A stretch of DNA of 64,000 bases from G964020055 sp964020055 (GCA_964020055.1 OZ026533.1:186001-250000); one strand, 5' to 3'. Counted from the first letter of the stretch, positions 1 to 9,032 are shown. Notes: generated by a model from the sequence alone, not told the origin. Numbers and translations: made by a program.

Positions 1-90
1 ATAATGTCTTTTAGACAACAACTAACTTAATATAATAATTATGATACTATTATTATAATTATCACGTCATTACTTATAAGGAGATCTATT

Positions 91-402
91 TTGAGTATTG
101 ATAACAAAGAAGAAATTAAAAAGCTTTCTGAGATGGTATATATTCATGTAAGTGAAGAGGAAGCTAGTGAATTTTATGATACTGTAGGTAATATTTTAGA
201 TTTTTGTGACAAACTAATGGAGTTAGATACAGCTTCAGTAGAACCAATGTTTACAGTTCCTGAGATTATATTTGAAGATGTTAAGGCTAACTTAAGAGAA
301 GATAAAGTAACAGATGGAAATTATGTTGATGAAATTTTAAGTAATGCTCCAGATAAAGAAGATGTATTTATAGCTGTACCAAAAGTCATTGAAGAACAAT
401 AA
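91..402 (+). CDS. gatC: Asp-tRNA(Asn)/Glu-tRNA(Gln) amidotransferase subunit C
   Basis: Small subunit of the GatCAB amidotransferase, which converts mischarged Glu-tRNA(Gln) or Asp-tRNA(Asn) to the correct aminoacyl-tRNA in the cytosol. The 103-residue length is normal for GatC, and the middle carries the family's LDTASVEPMF stretch (about residues 45-54). The start is TTG, chosen because an AAGGAGA ribosome site lies at 78-84, seven bases ahead, and the protein N-terminus then matches the family. It is followed after 57 bases by gatA and then gatB, so the complete three-subunit operon is present. The promoter is not obvious; the upstream 90 bases are almost pure AT. Confidence 0.93.
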   Translation: MSIDNKEEIKKLSEMVYIHVSEEEASEFYDTVGNILDFCDKLMELDTASVEPMFTVPEIIFEDVKANLREDKVTDGNYVDEILSNAPDKEDVFIAVPKVIEEQ

Positions 403-459
403 CTTGTCACAATAAAATAAAAATTATATTTGAGATTAATAGGTAGTACAGGAATTATT

Positions 460-1941
460 ATGAATATTTTAAATTACACTTTAACAGAATTAATAGAGAG
501 ATTAGAAAGTAAAGAGCTAACCTCTGTTAAAATAGTTTCTTCATATATTGAAGCATCTAAAAAAGCTAAAGAGTTAAATGTATATATAACAGAATTATTT
601 GACGAAGCTTTAAAACAAGCTAAATTATCAGATCAACGTAGAGCAGAAGGTAAAGCTTTAAGTAGAATAGATGGCATACCAATAGGTGTGAAAGATATAT
701 TTTTAACTAAAGGTATAAAAACAACTAATGCTTCTAAATTTTTAGAAAATTTTATACCTCCTTATGAATCAACAGTAACTCAAAATTTACTAAATGCTGG
801 TGCAATCTTTATTGGTAAATTAAATATGGATGAGTTTGCAATGGGTTCTGGAAATTTAACATCTGCATTTGGTTGTGTGATAAATCCTTGGAAAGCAGAA
901 GATAATGAAAATAGAGTTCCAGGAGGAAGTTCTGGAGGAAGTTCTGCTGGAGTATCAGCAAGATGTTTTCCTGTAGCGTTAGGAACAGATACAGGCGGTT
1001 CAATAAGACAGCCTGCAGCTTTTTGTGGTCTTGTAGGGATGAAGCCAACTTATGGTACATGTTCTAGATATGGAGTTATATCTTTTGCATCTTCTTTAGA
1101 TCAACCGGGGCCAATTACAAGAAACGTTAAAGATAATGCTATTATGTTACAACATATGGCCTCTTACGATAAAAAAGATGCTTCTATGGTAAAACACCAA
1201 ATCGAAAACTATGAAGCTAAAATTGGTAAATCTATAAAAGGTATGAAAATAGGTATACCCAAAGAGTATTTTCCAGAAGTGTTAAGTGATAAATTAAAAG
1301 AATATAAAAATAACTTAATATCTATATTAAAAAAATTAGAAGCAGAAGTTGTTGATATTTCTCTACCACATTCTGAATATTCTTTAGCTGTTTACTACAT
1401 GGTAGCACCAGCGGAAGCTAGTTCTAATTATTCTCGATTTGATGGTATTAGATATGGTAAAAGATCTCAGGAAAATACACTAGAAGATATATACTTTGAA
1501 AGCAGATCAAAATATTGGGGTTCTGAAGTAAAAAGAAGAATTCTTGTTGGAACATATAATACTACAGTTGCACATTTTGATAGGTATATACAAGCTGCTA
1601 AAGTAAGAAGATTAATAGCAAATGATTTTATTGAAGCTTTCAAAAAAGTAGATGTAATTTTAACCCCAACCACAACTTCACCAGCTTTTACAATTAATAA
1701 TGTACCCACAGATCCAATAGAAATGTATTTGAATGATATATTCACAATAACAGCAAATTTAGTTGGTGTGCCAGCAATATCTATTCCAGTAGGACTTTCA
1801 GATGAGAAATTACCACTTGGAATGCAATTAATAGGTAATTTTTATAAGGAAAGTTCTTTATATCAAGTTGCACATTTGCTAGAGCAAGAAATTAATTTCA
1901 ATGAACTACCAAGTTTTGTTAAAAATAATAATTTGTATTAG
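460..1941 (+). CDS. gatA: Asp-tRNA(Asn)/Glu-tRNA(Gln) amidotransferase subunit A
   Basis: Amidase-signature subunit that releases ammonia from glutamine for transamidation. From the ATG at 460 it is 493 residues, the usual length. The Ser-cisSer-Lys triad is visible: Lys78 in GVKDIF, the glycine/serine-rich PGGSSGGSSAG segment near 155-165, and nucleophile Ser181 in TDTGGSIRQPA. The reading frame stays open upstream to a TTG at 430, but ATG 460 is preferred because it has an AGGA-like site eight bases ahead and the longer form would add ten residues outside the family alignment. It sits between gatC and gatB and is intact. Confidence 0.95.
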   Translation: MNILNYTLTELIERLESKELTSVKIVSSYIEASKKAKELNVYITELFDEALKQAKLSDQRRAEGKALSRIDGIPIGVKDIFLTKGIKTTNASKFLENFIPPYESTVTQNLLNAGAIFIGKLNMDEFAMGSGNLTSAFGCVINPWKAEDNENRVPGGSSGGSSAGVSARCFPVALGTDTGGSIRQPAAFCGLVGMKPTYGTCSRYGVISFASSLDQPGPITRNVKDNAIMLQHMASYDKKDASMVKHQIENYEAKIGKSIKGMKIGIPKEYFPEVLSDKLKEYKNNLISILKKLEAEVVDISLPHSEYSLAVYYMVAPAEASSNYSRFDGIRYGKRSQENTLEDIYFESRSKYWGSEVKRRILVGTYNTTVAHFDRYIQAAKVRRLIANDFIEAFKKVDVILTPTTTSPAFTINNVPTDPIEMYLNDIFTITANLVGVPAISIPVGLSDEKLPLGMQLIGNFYKESSLYQVAHLLEQEINFNELPSFVKNNNLY

Positions 1942-2004
1942 CAGTTATAAATTTAATGGTATTTTTTGTTTAATTAAAAAGATAAATATAGGAAATAAAT
2001 AATA

Positions 2005-3477
2005 ATGAGTTATTTTTTACAAGGAAAAACAGGAGATTGGGAATTAGTTATAGGTCTTGAAGTACATTGCCAAATAATTTCCAATTCAAAGTTATTTTCA
2101 GGTTCATCTACAGAGTTTGGTTGTGAGCCTAATTCGAATGTATCTTGCATAGATTTAGGTTTACCTGGAGTATTACCAAGCCCCAATAGACATTGTTTAG
2201 AACAGGCTATTAAAACTGGATTAGCCCTAAATGGGACTATAAATAAAATATCTTTATTTGATAGAAAACATTATATGTATCCTGACTTACCATTTGGATA
2301 TCAGATTACTCAATTTTATAAGCCGATAATGGAAACAGGTTATATTGATATAGAAATTGAAGATGGTAAAAAGAAAAGAATAAATATAGAAAGATTACAT
2401 GTAGAACAAGATGCAGGAAAATTGTTGCATGAACATCATAGTACAAAAAGCTTTGTAGATCTAAATAGAGCAGGGGTTGGACTTATGGAAATAGTTAGTG
2501 CTCCAGATCTAAGATCTAAAGAAGAAGTTGCATCTTATGTATCAAGTTTGAGAGAAATTGTAAGATACCTAGAAACTTGTGATGGTAATATGGATGAAGG
2601 TTCTATGAGATGTGATATAAACATATCTGTAAGAAAACCAGGAGAAGATTTTAGAACTCGTGTAGAGGTTAAAAATGTAAATTCTATAAAATTCATACAA
2701 CAAGCAATAGAATATGAAGCAAATTTACATATTGAAACTTGGGAAAGTGGTAAGGTTGTAGAACAAGAAACTAAATTATTTAATTCTACACTTGGTAAAA
2801 CTTATTCTTTGAGAAAAAAATCTGACGCTGGGGATTATAGATATATAAGAGAACCTGACATCTTACCTATTGTTTTTTCTGAAGAGGAAATCAGTAAAAT
2901 TAAATCTTCTTTACCTGAGCTACCAAATCAAAAAAGAGAAAGATATATAACTGAGTATAAACTAAGTTCATATGAAGCTTCAGTGTTAACAGCAGATAAA
3001 GATTATTGTACTTTTTTTGAAGAAACATTAAAAAAAGAAGATGGTACATTGAGAGATCCTAAAGCTGTTGTAAACATAATAACAACTCAATTATTTGGTT
3101 ATATGAATAAAGAAAATTTAACTATTTCACAAAGTAAATTATCTCCAAGTATCATTGGTGAGATTATAGACTTATTAGAAGAAAAAGTTATATCTAGTAA
3201 AATAGCAAAAGATGTGTTTGATATAATTTGGAAAGATCCACAGTCTCCCAAAAAACTTGTAGAGGATAGAGGTCTAAAACAAATTACAAATACAGATGAA
3301 ATTGAAGCACTAGTTGAAAAATTAGTTAGTGAAAATCTAGATAAAGTAGAGCAAATAAAAGCAGGTAAAGATAAATTACTTGGTTGGTTTGTTGGGCAAA
3401 TTATGAAAGACACTCAAGGAAAGGCTAATCCTGAGATTGTCAACAAGTTTTTAACAGAGAAAATATTTGGAAAATAG
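2005..3477 (+). CDS. gatB: Asp-tRNA(Asn)/Glu-tRNA(Gln) amidotransferase subunit B
   Basis: Subunit that binds the mischarged tRNA and phosphorylates its side-chain carboxylate before amidation. The 490-residue protein begins with the GLEVHCQI signature (about residues 17-24), carries the FDRKHYMYPDLPFGYQITQ region near 86-104 that is diagnostic for GatB, and ends in a helical GatB/YqeY tail (from about 330). It follows gatA by 63 bases, with AGGAAA about a dozen bases before the ATG. No terminator is seen before the tRNA-Ser that follows 56 bases later; the tRNA appears to have its own promoter. Confidence 0.96.
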   Translation: MSYFLQGKTGDWELVIGLEVHCQIISNSKLFSGSSTEFGCEPNSNVSCIDLGLPGVLPSPNRHCLEQAIKTGLALNGTINKISLFDRKHYMYPDLPFGYQITQFYKPIMETGYIDIEIEDGKKKRINIERLHVEQDAGKLLHEHHSTKSFVDLNRAGVGLMEIVSAPDLRSKEEVASYVSSLREIVRYLETCDGNMDEGSMRCDINISVRKPGEDFRTRVEVKNVNSIKFIQQAIEYEANLHIETWESGKVVEQETKLFNSTLGKTYSLRKKSDAGDYRYIREPDILPIVFSEEEISKIKSSLPELPNQKRERYITEYKLSSYEASVLTADKDYCTFFEETLKKEDGTLRDPKAVVNIITTQLFGYMNKENLTISQSKLSPSIIGEIIDLLEEKVISSKIAKDVFDIIWKDPQSPKKLVEDRGLKQITNTDEIEALVEKLVSENLDKVEQIKAGKDKLLGWFVGQIMKDTQGKANPEIVNKFLTEKIFGK

Positions 3478-3498
3478 TATTTAATTACAGATTTAAGA

Positions 3499-3527
3499 TT
3501 GTTTATATTTTTAATTTGAGTTATAAT
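3499..3527 (+). promoter_or_regulatory. Probable promoter of tRNA-Ser
   Basis: A TTGTTT element at 3499-3504 and a perfect TATAAT at 3522-3527 are separated by 17 bases. A transcription start seven bases past the -10 box would fall on the first base of the mature tRNA at 3534. This fits a sigma70-type promoter giving an almost leaderless tRNA transcript; the assignment is by pattern only. Confidence 0.55.
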
Positions 3528-3533
3528 ACTATT

Positions 3534-3625
3534 GGACAGATGGCCGAGTGGCTGAAGGCGCTCCCCTGCTAAGGGAGTATAGGACTTAAATCCTATCGTG
3601 GGTTCGAATCCCATTCTGTCCGCCA
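3534..3625 (+). tRNA. tRNA-Ser (anticodon GCT)
   Basis: The gene folds as a 92-base class II tRNA. The acceptor arms GGACAGA (3534-3540) and TCTGTCC (3615-3621) pair fully, followed by discriminator G and an encoded CCA at 3623-3625. The anticodon stem CTCCC (3561-3565) pairs with GGGAG (3573-3577) around the loop CTGCTAA, giving anticodon GCT at 3568-3570, which reads AGC/AGU serine codons. A long variable arm (TATAGGACTTAAATCCTATC region) precedes the T arm with GGTTCGAATCC, as expected for serine. Confidence 0.98.
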
Positions 3626-3653
3626 GATATCATTTCTAGATTTATGGGTTTAT

Positions 3654-4367
3654 ATGCAAGGTTTTACAAAAAAAAATACATTTTTATATGTGTTTTTAGT
3701 TTTTATAGTGACTATTTATAATAATAATGCTTATGCATATTTAGACGTTGCAGGAAAGTTTTTTATAGAACCTTCGCAAAGTTTTATTGTGCATTCTATG
3801 GCTACTGTAACTCAAGATAAAACTGAGGTTGTTAATGGAGTTTCAAAAACAACAACTACCGTAGATAAATATAAATCTTCTGGTTTTAATCCAAAATATC
3901 AGGGAAGTATTGCATTTGGTTATAAACCTGCAAATAGTTCCTTTTCTTATTCATTTCAATATGATTCTTTTAATTTGTATTACAATGTAAAAAATGGTTC
4001 TTCTATTGGATCTGCAAATGGTGAAGAGGCTTCGTTTAATCTAGATGCTTATACACTTAATATTCAATATGATTTGTTTTCTTGGGGGAATTTTACTGCT
4101 TTTACTAAATTAGGATTAGGATTTATGCAATTTAACCAATTTCGTAAAAATCCTCAATCTGCTATTCCATCTGGTTATAAGTTAGAATTTACATATAATG
4201 GAGTGTTAGGTGGTTATTATAAAATCACTAATTATCTTGATGTTTATTTATATTATAAGGTAATGAGTAATATATCTAAAAAAACCGCAGTTTCAGCTCT
4301 TGGTTCTCCAACAAAATATGATTTATTAGATGGTTCTATATATTTAGCTGTTAGATTTAATTTATAG
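3654..4367 (+). CDS. Outer-membrane beta-barrel surface protein (Msp/P44-like or opacity-like)
   Basis: The 237-residue product starts with a typical export signal: positive residues, a hydrophobic stretch (about 10-24) and a NAYA-type cleavage site near residue 28. The rest is rich in alternating aromatic/polar strands, and the last residues (YLAVRFNL) have the beta-barrel ending that BAM recognises. Domain style resembles the small eight-stranded surface antigens of Rickettsiales. The gene begins only 28 bases after tRNA-Ser, without an evident ribosome site, and is closed by a strong hairpin terminator at 4403-4440. The family is inferred from architecture, not from a diagnostic motif. Confidence 0.75.
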   Translation: MQGFTKKNTFLYVFLVFIVTIYNNNAYAYLDVAGKFFIEPSQSFIVHSMATVTQDKTEVVNGVSKTTTTVDKYKSSGFNPKYQGSIAFGYKPANSSFSYSFQYDSFNLYYNVKNGSSIGSANGEEASFNLDAYTLNIQYDLFSWGNFTAFTKLGLGFMQFNQFRKNPQSAIPSGYKLEFTYNGVLGGYYKITNYLDVYLYYKVMSNISKKTAVSALGSPTKYDLLDGSIYLAVRFNL

Positions 4368-4402
4368 ATTTATTATAATGTTGTTTATACGTTTTAAAAA
4401 AG

Positions 4403-4440
4403 GATTGTGAGTTTACTAAATAATTCACAATCTTTTTTTT
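4403..4440 (+). terminator. Rho-independent terminator after the beta-barrel gene
   Basis: GATTGTGA at 4403-4410 and TCACAATC at 4425-4432 form a perfect eight-base stem, followed directly by a run of T to 4440. It ends transcription of the beta-barrel gene 35 bases upstream. Confidence 0.85.
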
Positions 4441-4540
4441 ATACATTATCTTATTTTTATAAGAAAATGTTATTGATAATTTTAGACTTTTATTTAAATT
4501 AGATAACAAATGATAAAAACAAAATAAAAAAGGATTGATT

Positions 4541-5149
4541 ATGAGTAGAAATAATAACAAACAGATAAAATCATTAATTTTAATTTCCTTACTCTTCTCT
4601 TTAGCAGCTTGTGCTGAAACTCAAGATAAAGTTTATCGTAAAATATTTGGCTTAAAATCTGAACAAGAATTACAAAAAGAAAGGGAAATTAAAAAAGATA
4701 AAAGCAACGATAAGTATTGTAAAGTTTTAATGAATTATTACAACGTAAATACTTATGCAGATCTTAGAAAAAAGTTAGAAGCTGCAAATATAAGTGAAGA
4801 TTTTTCAATCATCCATGGACATAGAGATGCTTATTTTGTAGGTACTGAAGTTGAGAATTTTATTTTGAAAAAAGAAGTAGAAGAAAAAACAGCCTTAGCT
4901 GAACAAAAAATTAGACAAAGTATATTAAATAAATACAAAATTGATACAGCTAATGATGCCTTAGAAAAAGAAATTCAAAAAGAAGTTCATTTAGCTAAAG
5001 AACAAATAAAAAAAGAATTAAACCAAGAATTTATCGATAATTATAAAAAAAGAAGTACTACCTATATACATGGTACATCTGTACAAAATTATCTACTTAA
5101 CAAAGCTTTCTGGGAATATAGTTACGCGGCTTTACAACCTGATAAGTAA
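4541..5149 (+). CDS. Lipoprotein, charged helical, unknown function
   Basis: The 202-residue product has a lipoprotein signal peptide: a KQIK positive start, a hydrophobic core, and a lipobox LAAC with the lipidated Cys at residue 24. The mature part is very rich in Lys and Glu and mostly helical. A motif occurs twice: HG-x-x-D-x-x-x-VGTEVENFILKK near 93-108 and YIHGTSVQNYLLNK near 174-187. The ATG at 4541 is chosen over the upstream TTG at 4535 because AAGGA ends six bases before it and the signal peptide begins there. I do not recognise the family. An envelope location is predicted. Confidence 0.8.
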   Translation: MSRNNNKQIKSLILISLLFSLAACAETQDKVYRKIFGLKSEQELQKEREIKKDKSNDKYCKVLMNYYNVNTYADLRKKLEAANISEDFSIIHGHRDAYFVGTEVENFILKKEVEEKTALAEQKIRQSILNKYKIDTANDALEKEIQKEVHLAKEQIKKELNQEFIDNYKKRSTTYIHGTSVQNYLLNKAFWEYSYAALQPDK

Positions 5150-5181
5150 TTTATAAATCTTATTCTAAAGAAACATTTTAT

Positions 5182-5216
5182 CTTGATGTCCTATTTATTG
5201 GGGCATCAATCTTTTA
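5182..5216 (+). terminator. Probable terminator after the lipoprotein gene
   Basis: TTGATGTCC (5183-5191) pairs with GGGGCATCAA (5200-5209) with one G-T wobble, followed by TCTTTTA. It lies 33 bases past the lipoprotein stop and overlaps the 3' end of the broken VirB10-like gene on the other strand, so it could serve both. Confidence 0.6.
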
Positions 5217-6167
5217 TATTATTTTCTTCACTTTCATCTTCTTCCATAAAGTTTATCACTTTAGTCAACCTTATAAGTATTCTTGTTCCACTTGATACTG
5301 TCACAATTGGAGCTAGATTTATTGTGTTTTTCAATATGTTATTTGACACATCTATTGCATTTAATGCCGTATAATTAAAAAGATTTTTGCTATCACTTGT
5401 TGTTGGGGTTTTACTTGCTAAAAACATTCCAGCTGCTCCTAAGCCTGATGTTATAAATGCCTGACCATATTTCTCCCACAATCTATTATCTAATACTCCT
5501 ACTATTCCTACTCTTCCCATTTGATCGTATACTGGCATATCATCTATTCTTATCTTTTTACCATTTGGTAAAATTATTTCATTACATCTTGCGTTTATTG
5601 CTGTTTCTCCTGTAGCTAGTGTTTCAAAGTTACATATAAATTTACTTCCTTTGGGTAATAAAACATCTGTTGTATCTGGGCTATACACATTCCTTTCTAA
5701 TAGTGCTACAAAACTTGCTGCTCTTCTACTTGAAATACTTATGTTTTTAACTATGCTTTCACAACTATAATGTTATTTTATACATAAAATTGCACTACTG
5801 TATCTATATTGTCTGCTGTATATTGGGTATTGTTTTCTCAGTTCATCTTTTGTTCTACAGTCTAAATAAGTATATTTCCCATCTCTGCAAACTTTATTTG
5901 GCGCCATTTTTTTGTAATTACACTTTTTTTGATTACAAATGCCTGGCATTTTCATTTCAAATTTATAATCAAATGCAGGATTAAATGATGCTGTTGTTTC
6001 TTGATCTTGTATTTTCTTATATAAAGCATCTAATTGTTGATTGGCTAATATTCTCTACAGTAGAGTGTAAATCATCAGAATGTACACCATCTAACCTTGT
6101 AGTGAATAAAAAAATAAAATTAATTAATAATAGTATTGTGAAATTTAATATTTGATTTATTTTCATT
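5206..6167 (-). pseudogene. Broken VirB10/TrbI-like conjugation channel gene
   Basis: Read on the minus strand from an ATG at 6167. It opens with a hydrophobic export signal, shifts frame near 6045, continues through a cysteine-rich segment, and meets a single TAA at 5773-5775. Beyond that stop the same frame stays open to 5206. That last part has VirB10/TrbI hallmarks: ERNVYSPDTTDVLLPKGSKF, IILPNGKKIRIDDMP, VLDNRLWEKYG, and a closing hydrophobic GTRILIRLTKVI. Repairing the two lesions would give about 320 residues. VirB10 proteins span the inner and outer membranes in type IV secretion. No other tra/virB gene is recognisable next to it, so it is an isolated relic of a conjugative element. 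The first half is not clearly VirB10-like. Confidence 0.7.
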
Positions 6168-7141
6168 TCATATGTTTTCTGTTTTATTTCTTTCTATAAC
6201 TCTAATATTTAAAAAGTATTTTTAATAGAAAATGAAATTTCCTTTATTTTCAACAGATTAAGATGGATTTCATGTGTAGATCATTGAACAAGTAGTTATT
6301 TGTACAACTTCGTTTACCTTGTTTTTCTTGTTTTCTGATGTATTTATACATTACCGATGAGAAAAGTATTCTCATTTTAAAATATTTTGTGTCTTGCTTG
6401 AGTTAAGTTTTTTGATTTCATATTTAAAAGTCAAAAATATACTTTTAATAGAATTTATATGTCCAAGTTGTAAAAATAAAATCAAAGAATATATTTTTAG
6501 CTAATAATTTTGATGAAATATTCAAAAAACTAAAAATATATAATACAAATAAAAATTACTGATGATTTCACAATATGATTATAGCAGTAACAATGTAGTT
6601 TTTGATTATGATATAATACGAAAATTAAAATGTATTGCCTTAGCTTTAGATTTATCTATCATTTAAATCATTGTTCATATAATGCACCTTTATTGCAGAT
6701 AAGGGTCAAGGTCAAGACCTAACTATTCCTTTAGAACTACTATATAATCAGTTTAGAACGTAAGCTACTAAATAAGAATTTGAAAGATAATAGGGGTGAA
6801 AAATCCTTGTATCGCTACTGGGCAAGGGTTTATGATTACTAATAATATAATAATATCAATAATTACGCGCGCGAGATTTTTTTGTTAATAACTAAAATAT
6901 TTTTTTTGTTTGTATTGGTTTTTTAGCTAGATAAACTTTTTTTCTTATTAACAAGATTGATTTTTCTATTGATTTTACGTCATTTTTAGCAAGGTTTAGA
7001 TTTACTTTTTTTTAAACAGTTTACCTAATCCCTAAAATATAGGATTTTGATTGTTAATAAAAATGTTAATAATCATATTCATCAATAAAAAATTTTTTAC
7101 ATGTATTTTTGCTTTTAGATAAACGTAAGGAGTTAGGATTT

Positions 7142-7202
7142 GTCTTTTAATACCAACACGCACTGATTGGGAGTTAATACGTTCCTAGAGGTTTTAAAAG
7201 AC
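7142..7202. repeat. Inverted repeat enclosing a 43-base loop
   Basis: GTCTTTTAA at 7142-7150 is the exact complement of TTAAAAGAC at 7194-7202. The enclosed 43 bases are less AT-rich than the surroundings and include a partial inner stem (GGGAG ... GTTCC). It could be a structured RNA of the relic plasmid or simply a chance hairpin. Confidence 0.4.
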
Positions 7203-7325
7203 CCTTAAAAACTGTTCAAGTTTGAAAGAATATTGCTGATTAAATAATAGCTAAAAATTACAACGTAATTTTTGAGTTCAAATTTTTTGTTTATAAAAAA
7301 GAAGAAAGCTTTTCTTGTGTTGTGT

Positions 7326-7345
7326 GTCATTTTTTTTAAAATGAC
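7326..7345. repeat. Perfect 8-bp hairpin
   Basis: GTCATTTT at 7326-7333 and AAAATGAC at 7338-7345 flank a TTTT loop. The hairpin lies between the inverted repeat at 7142 and the iteron-like repeats at 7637. The role is unknown; a terminator is possible but no T-run follows. Confidence 0.45.
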
Positions 7346-7636
7346 TACAAAACACGTATTTTGCACAACTTTAAAAATCTATAAAAAGCCTGAAAAACCA
7401 ACAAAACAAACTAAAATAAATATACTTATAGATATAGGACAAAAATATCTCTGATATAAAGCCAATTTATGGTTTTACAAATACATGATATAATAAATCT
7501 AAAAAATAATAACAGATAAATCCTGTAAATATAGAAATTTAAAAAAAAGAGAGTAGAACAGTGAAATTTAAAGTGTACAATCAAACATAAAATAAAGCCT
7601 AGAAATAAAAGCTTAAAAGCAATTTTAAAAATAAAA

Positions 7637-7674
7637 AAAGTAGTACACTAAAAAATTAAAGTAGTACACTAAAA
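7637..7674 (+). repeat. Two direct repeats, 21-bp period, iteron-like
   Basis: The 17-base unit AAAGTAGTACACTAAAA occurs at 7637-7653 and 7658-7674. The period of 21 bp is two helical turns, as in plasmid replication iterons. Looser relatives occur nearby (AAAGTGTACAATCAAA at 7570, AAAGTGTCTAC at 7753). The position, 380 bases before a broken parA, suggests a relic replication origin. No replication initiator gene was recognised. Confidence 0.5.
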
Positions 7675-7863
7675 TGTCTTATAAAGACCCAAAATGCAAG
7701 CTTTAAAATAAATATTTATCAAAAATGTAGGCACAAAATATACAAATCAACAAAAGTGTCTACAAATGAAAAATTTATCTGATAAACAATCATGGCATGC
7801 CTTCTTTAATAGACATAAAGACACAATCGTAAAAATATGGTTTATAAATATCAAATCTTAATC

Positions 7864-7898
7864 AAAAAAAGCCTAATATTTAATACTAGGCTTTTTTT
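7864..7898 (+). terminator. Strong rho-independent terminator ahead of the parA relic
   Basis: AAAAAAAGCCTA (7864-7875) pairs with TAGGCTTTTTTT (7887-7898), giving a perfect stem and a U-tract in both directions. It follows a short plus-strand open frame (7767-7861, about 31 codons) which may be the tail of a lost plasmid gene. Confidence 0.8.
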
Positions 7899-8056
7899 TA
7901 TATAAAGATATATTATAGCAATAGCAAGTAAAGATAATCAATCAATATATACCACATATTATTCGATTATAATTACATAAATAATTATAATGTTTTTATG
8001 AAATTATTATATTTTACAATATAATAATACATCATATATAAACACGGAGTGTTATT

Positions 8057-8685
8057 ATGAAATCTATAATATTGGCAATCAAAAAGTTGGAGTAGGAAAT
8101 CTACTATAGCTTCAAATATACTTGTTTTGCTATCTTAAACGCAGGGATATAAAACTGCAGGAATTGACACAGACCTCAGTAGTCTTTTACTCTTTTTATT
8201 TGGTCGATCTGAATTAGAAGGTTCTACTAAAAACGCAACACTTTTTGAAGACTCCCATATTCCAAGATTAAAATATAAATATAAAGGCAGTGAAATTATG
8301 GTTGTTGATACAAAAGGTCACGCCATGCTTCTGTTATAAGTCTTTCAGTTATGTTGATAAAATAGTAATTCCTATGCAGCCTTCGCCAATAGATTATGAG
8401 GCAACTTTGCCTTTATTAGAAATCTTGCTTAAAGAAGGTATTACTAATTATAAAATACTTATAAATTGCGTGCCATTGACAAGTACTAAAAATACAAAAG
8501 AAATTCAAAATGAATTAACAACTAATGAAATACCTTGTTTTAATTCTACGCTAGGACTTCGTAATTTATATAAAAAAGCCTTCGTACTATCTCAAGGTAT
8601 TTGCAAATACGAAGTTAAGAAAGCTAACGAGGCAAACGCTCAAGCGGAATTTAATGTTTTTATGGAAGAATTTTTAACGTGGTAA
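8057..8685 (+). pseudogene. Broken ParA-type partition ATPase
   Basis: Conceptual repair of at least three one-base frameshifts and one stop gives a ParA-like protein of about 205 residues. The start MKSIILA leads into a deviant Walker A region reading QKVGVGKST, then GIDTDLSS (the Walker A' aspartate), MVVDTKG (Walker B), and an intact C-terminal half with VDKIVIPMQPSPIDYEAT, the membrane/DNA-partition ParA family style. The last 100 codons or so (to 8685) remain open. ParA moves plasmids before division; a small partner follows 15 bases downstream. The lesions rule out function unless the sequence is wrong at several sites. Confidence 0.8.
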
Positions 8686-8700
8686 AAGGTGAATAATATT

Positions 8701-9000
8701 ATGAAAGATAAGTTTGACAAAGTAAGTGCTATTAAAAGAGAATTACATAATCCTTATTAAATTATGGAAGAAACAAAAACTACTAAAAGCTCTGATTTTG
8801 AGCACATAGGTAATATAAGTATTAAAGTTAAAAACAAGTTTGTGGATAAAAAAGTTCCTTTAACTGTTTCAATTAGAAGATCTAATGAAGAATATTTAGA
8901 TAACTTGTCAAAAGTAGGAACACGTAAGTCTGAATTTGTTAACGCTTTAATTACTTTAGCAAAAGAAAATAAGATCAAAGTTGGACAGATTGCCTGCTAA
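8701..9000 (+). pseudogene. Small ParA partner (RHH-like DNA-binding), split by a stop
   Basis: An ATG at 8701 with AAAAGGTGA ahead begins a frame that meets TAA at 8758-8760 after 19 codons. The same frame reopens with ATG at 8764 and runs to 9000 (78 codons). The C-terminal part, PLTVSIRRSNEEYLDNLS followed by TRKSEFVNALITLAKE, resembles a ribbon-helix-helix DNA-binding domain, the usual fold of short plasmid ParB-like partners. Either the gene was broken by a nonsense mutation or translation restarts at 8764, which would leave the DNA-binding part intact. Its place directly after parA supports a partition role. Confidence 0.6.
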
Positions 9001-9032
9001 CGGACGAAGGGGCGATTACCTTCTTAATGTAG

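Larger units (their letters stand above)
6168..7560. other. About 1.4 kb without an intact gene
   Basis: No convincing gene is present. Small open stretches remain, for example a 43-codon minus-strand frame (about 6278-6406) rich in Lys/Arg/Gln, and a plus-strand fragment near 6560-6655, all broken by stops. The plus strand is strikingly T-rich from about 6868 to 7030 with repeated GTTAATAA words, then becomes A-rich after about 7380. A GCGCGCG run at 6866-6873 stands out. It probably is decayed plasmid or element DNA lying next to the parA remnant. Confidence 0.6.

Noticed and set aside
3534..3625. tRNA-Ser as the attachment site of the island
   Set aside because: The island begins about 1.6 kb away, after two other genes with terminators, and no copy of the tRNA 3' end was seen elsewhere in the window.
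7272..7454. Plus-strand open frame of 60 codons
   Set aside because: Lys/Phe-rich, no ribosome site, contains the perfect hairpin at 7326-7345.
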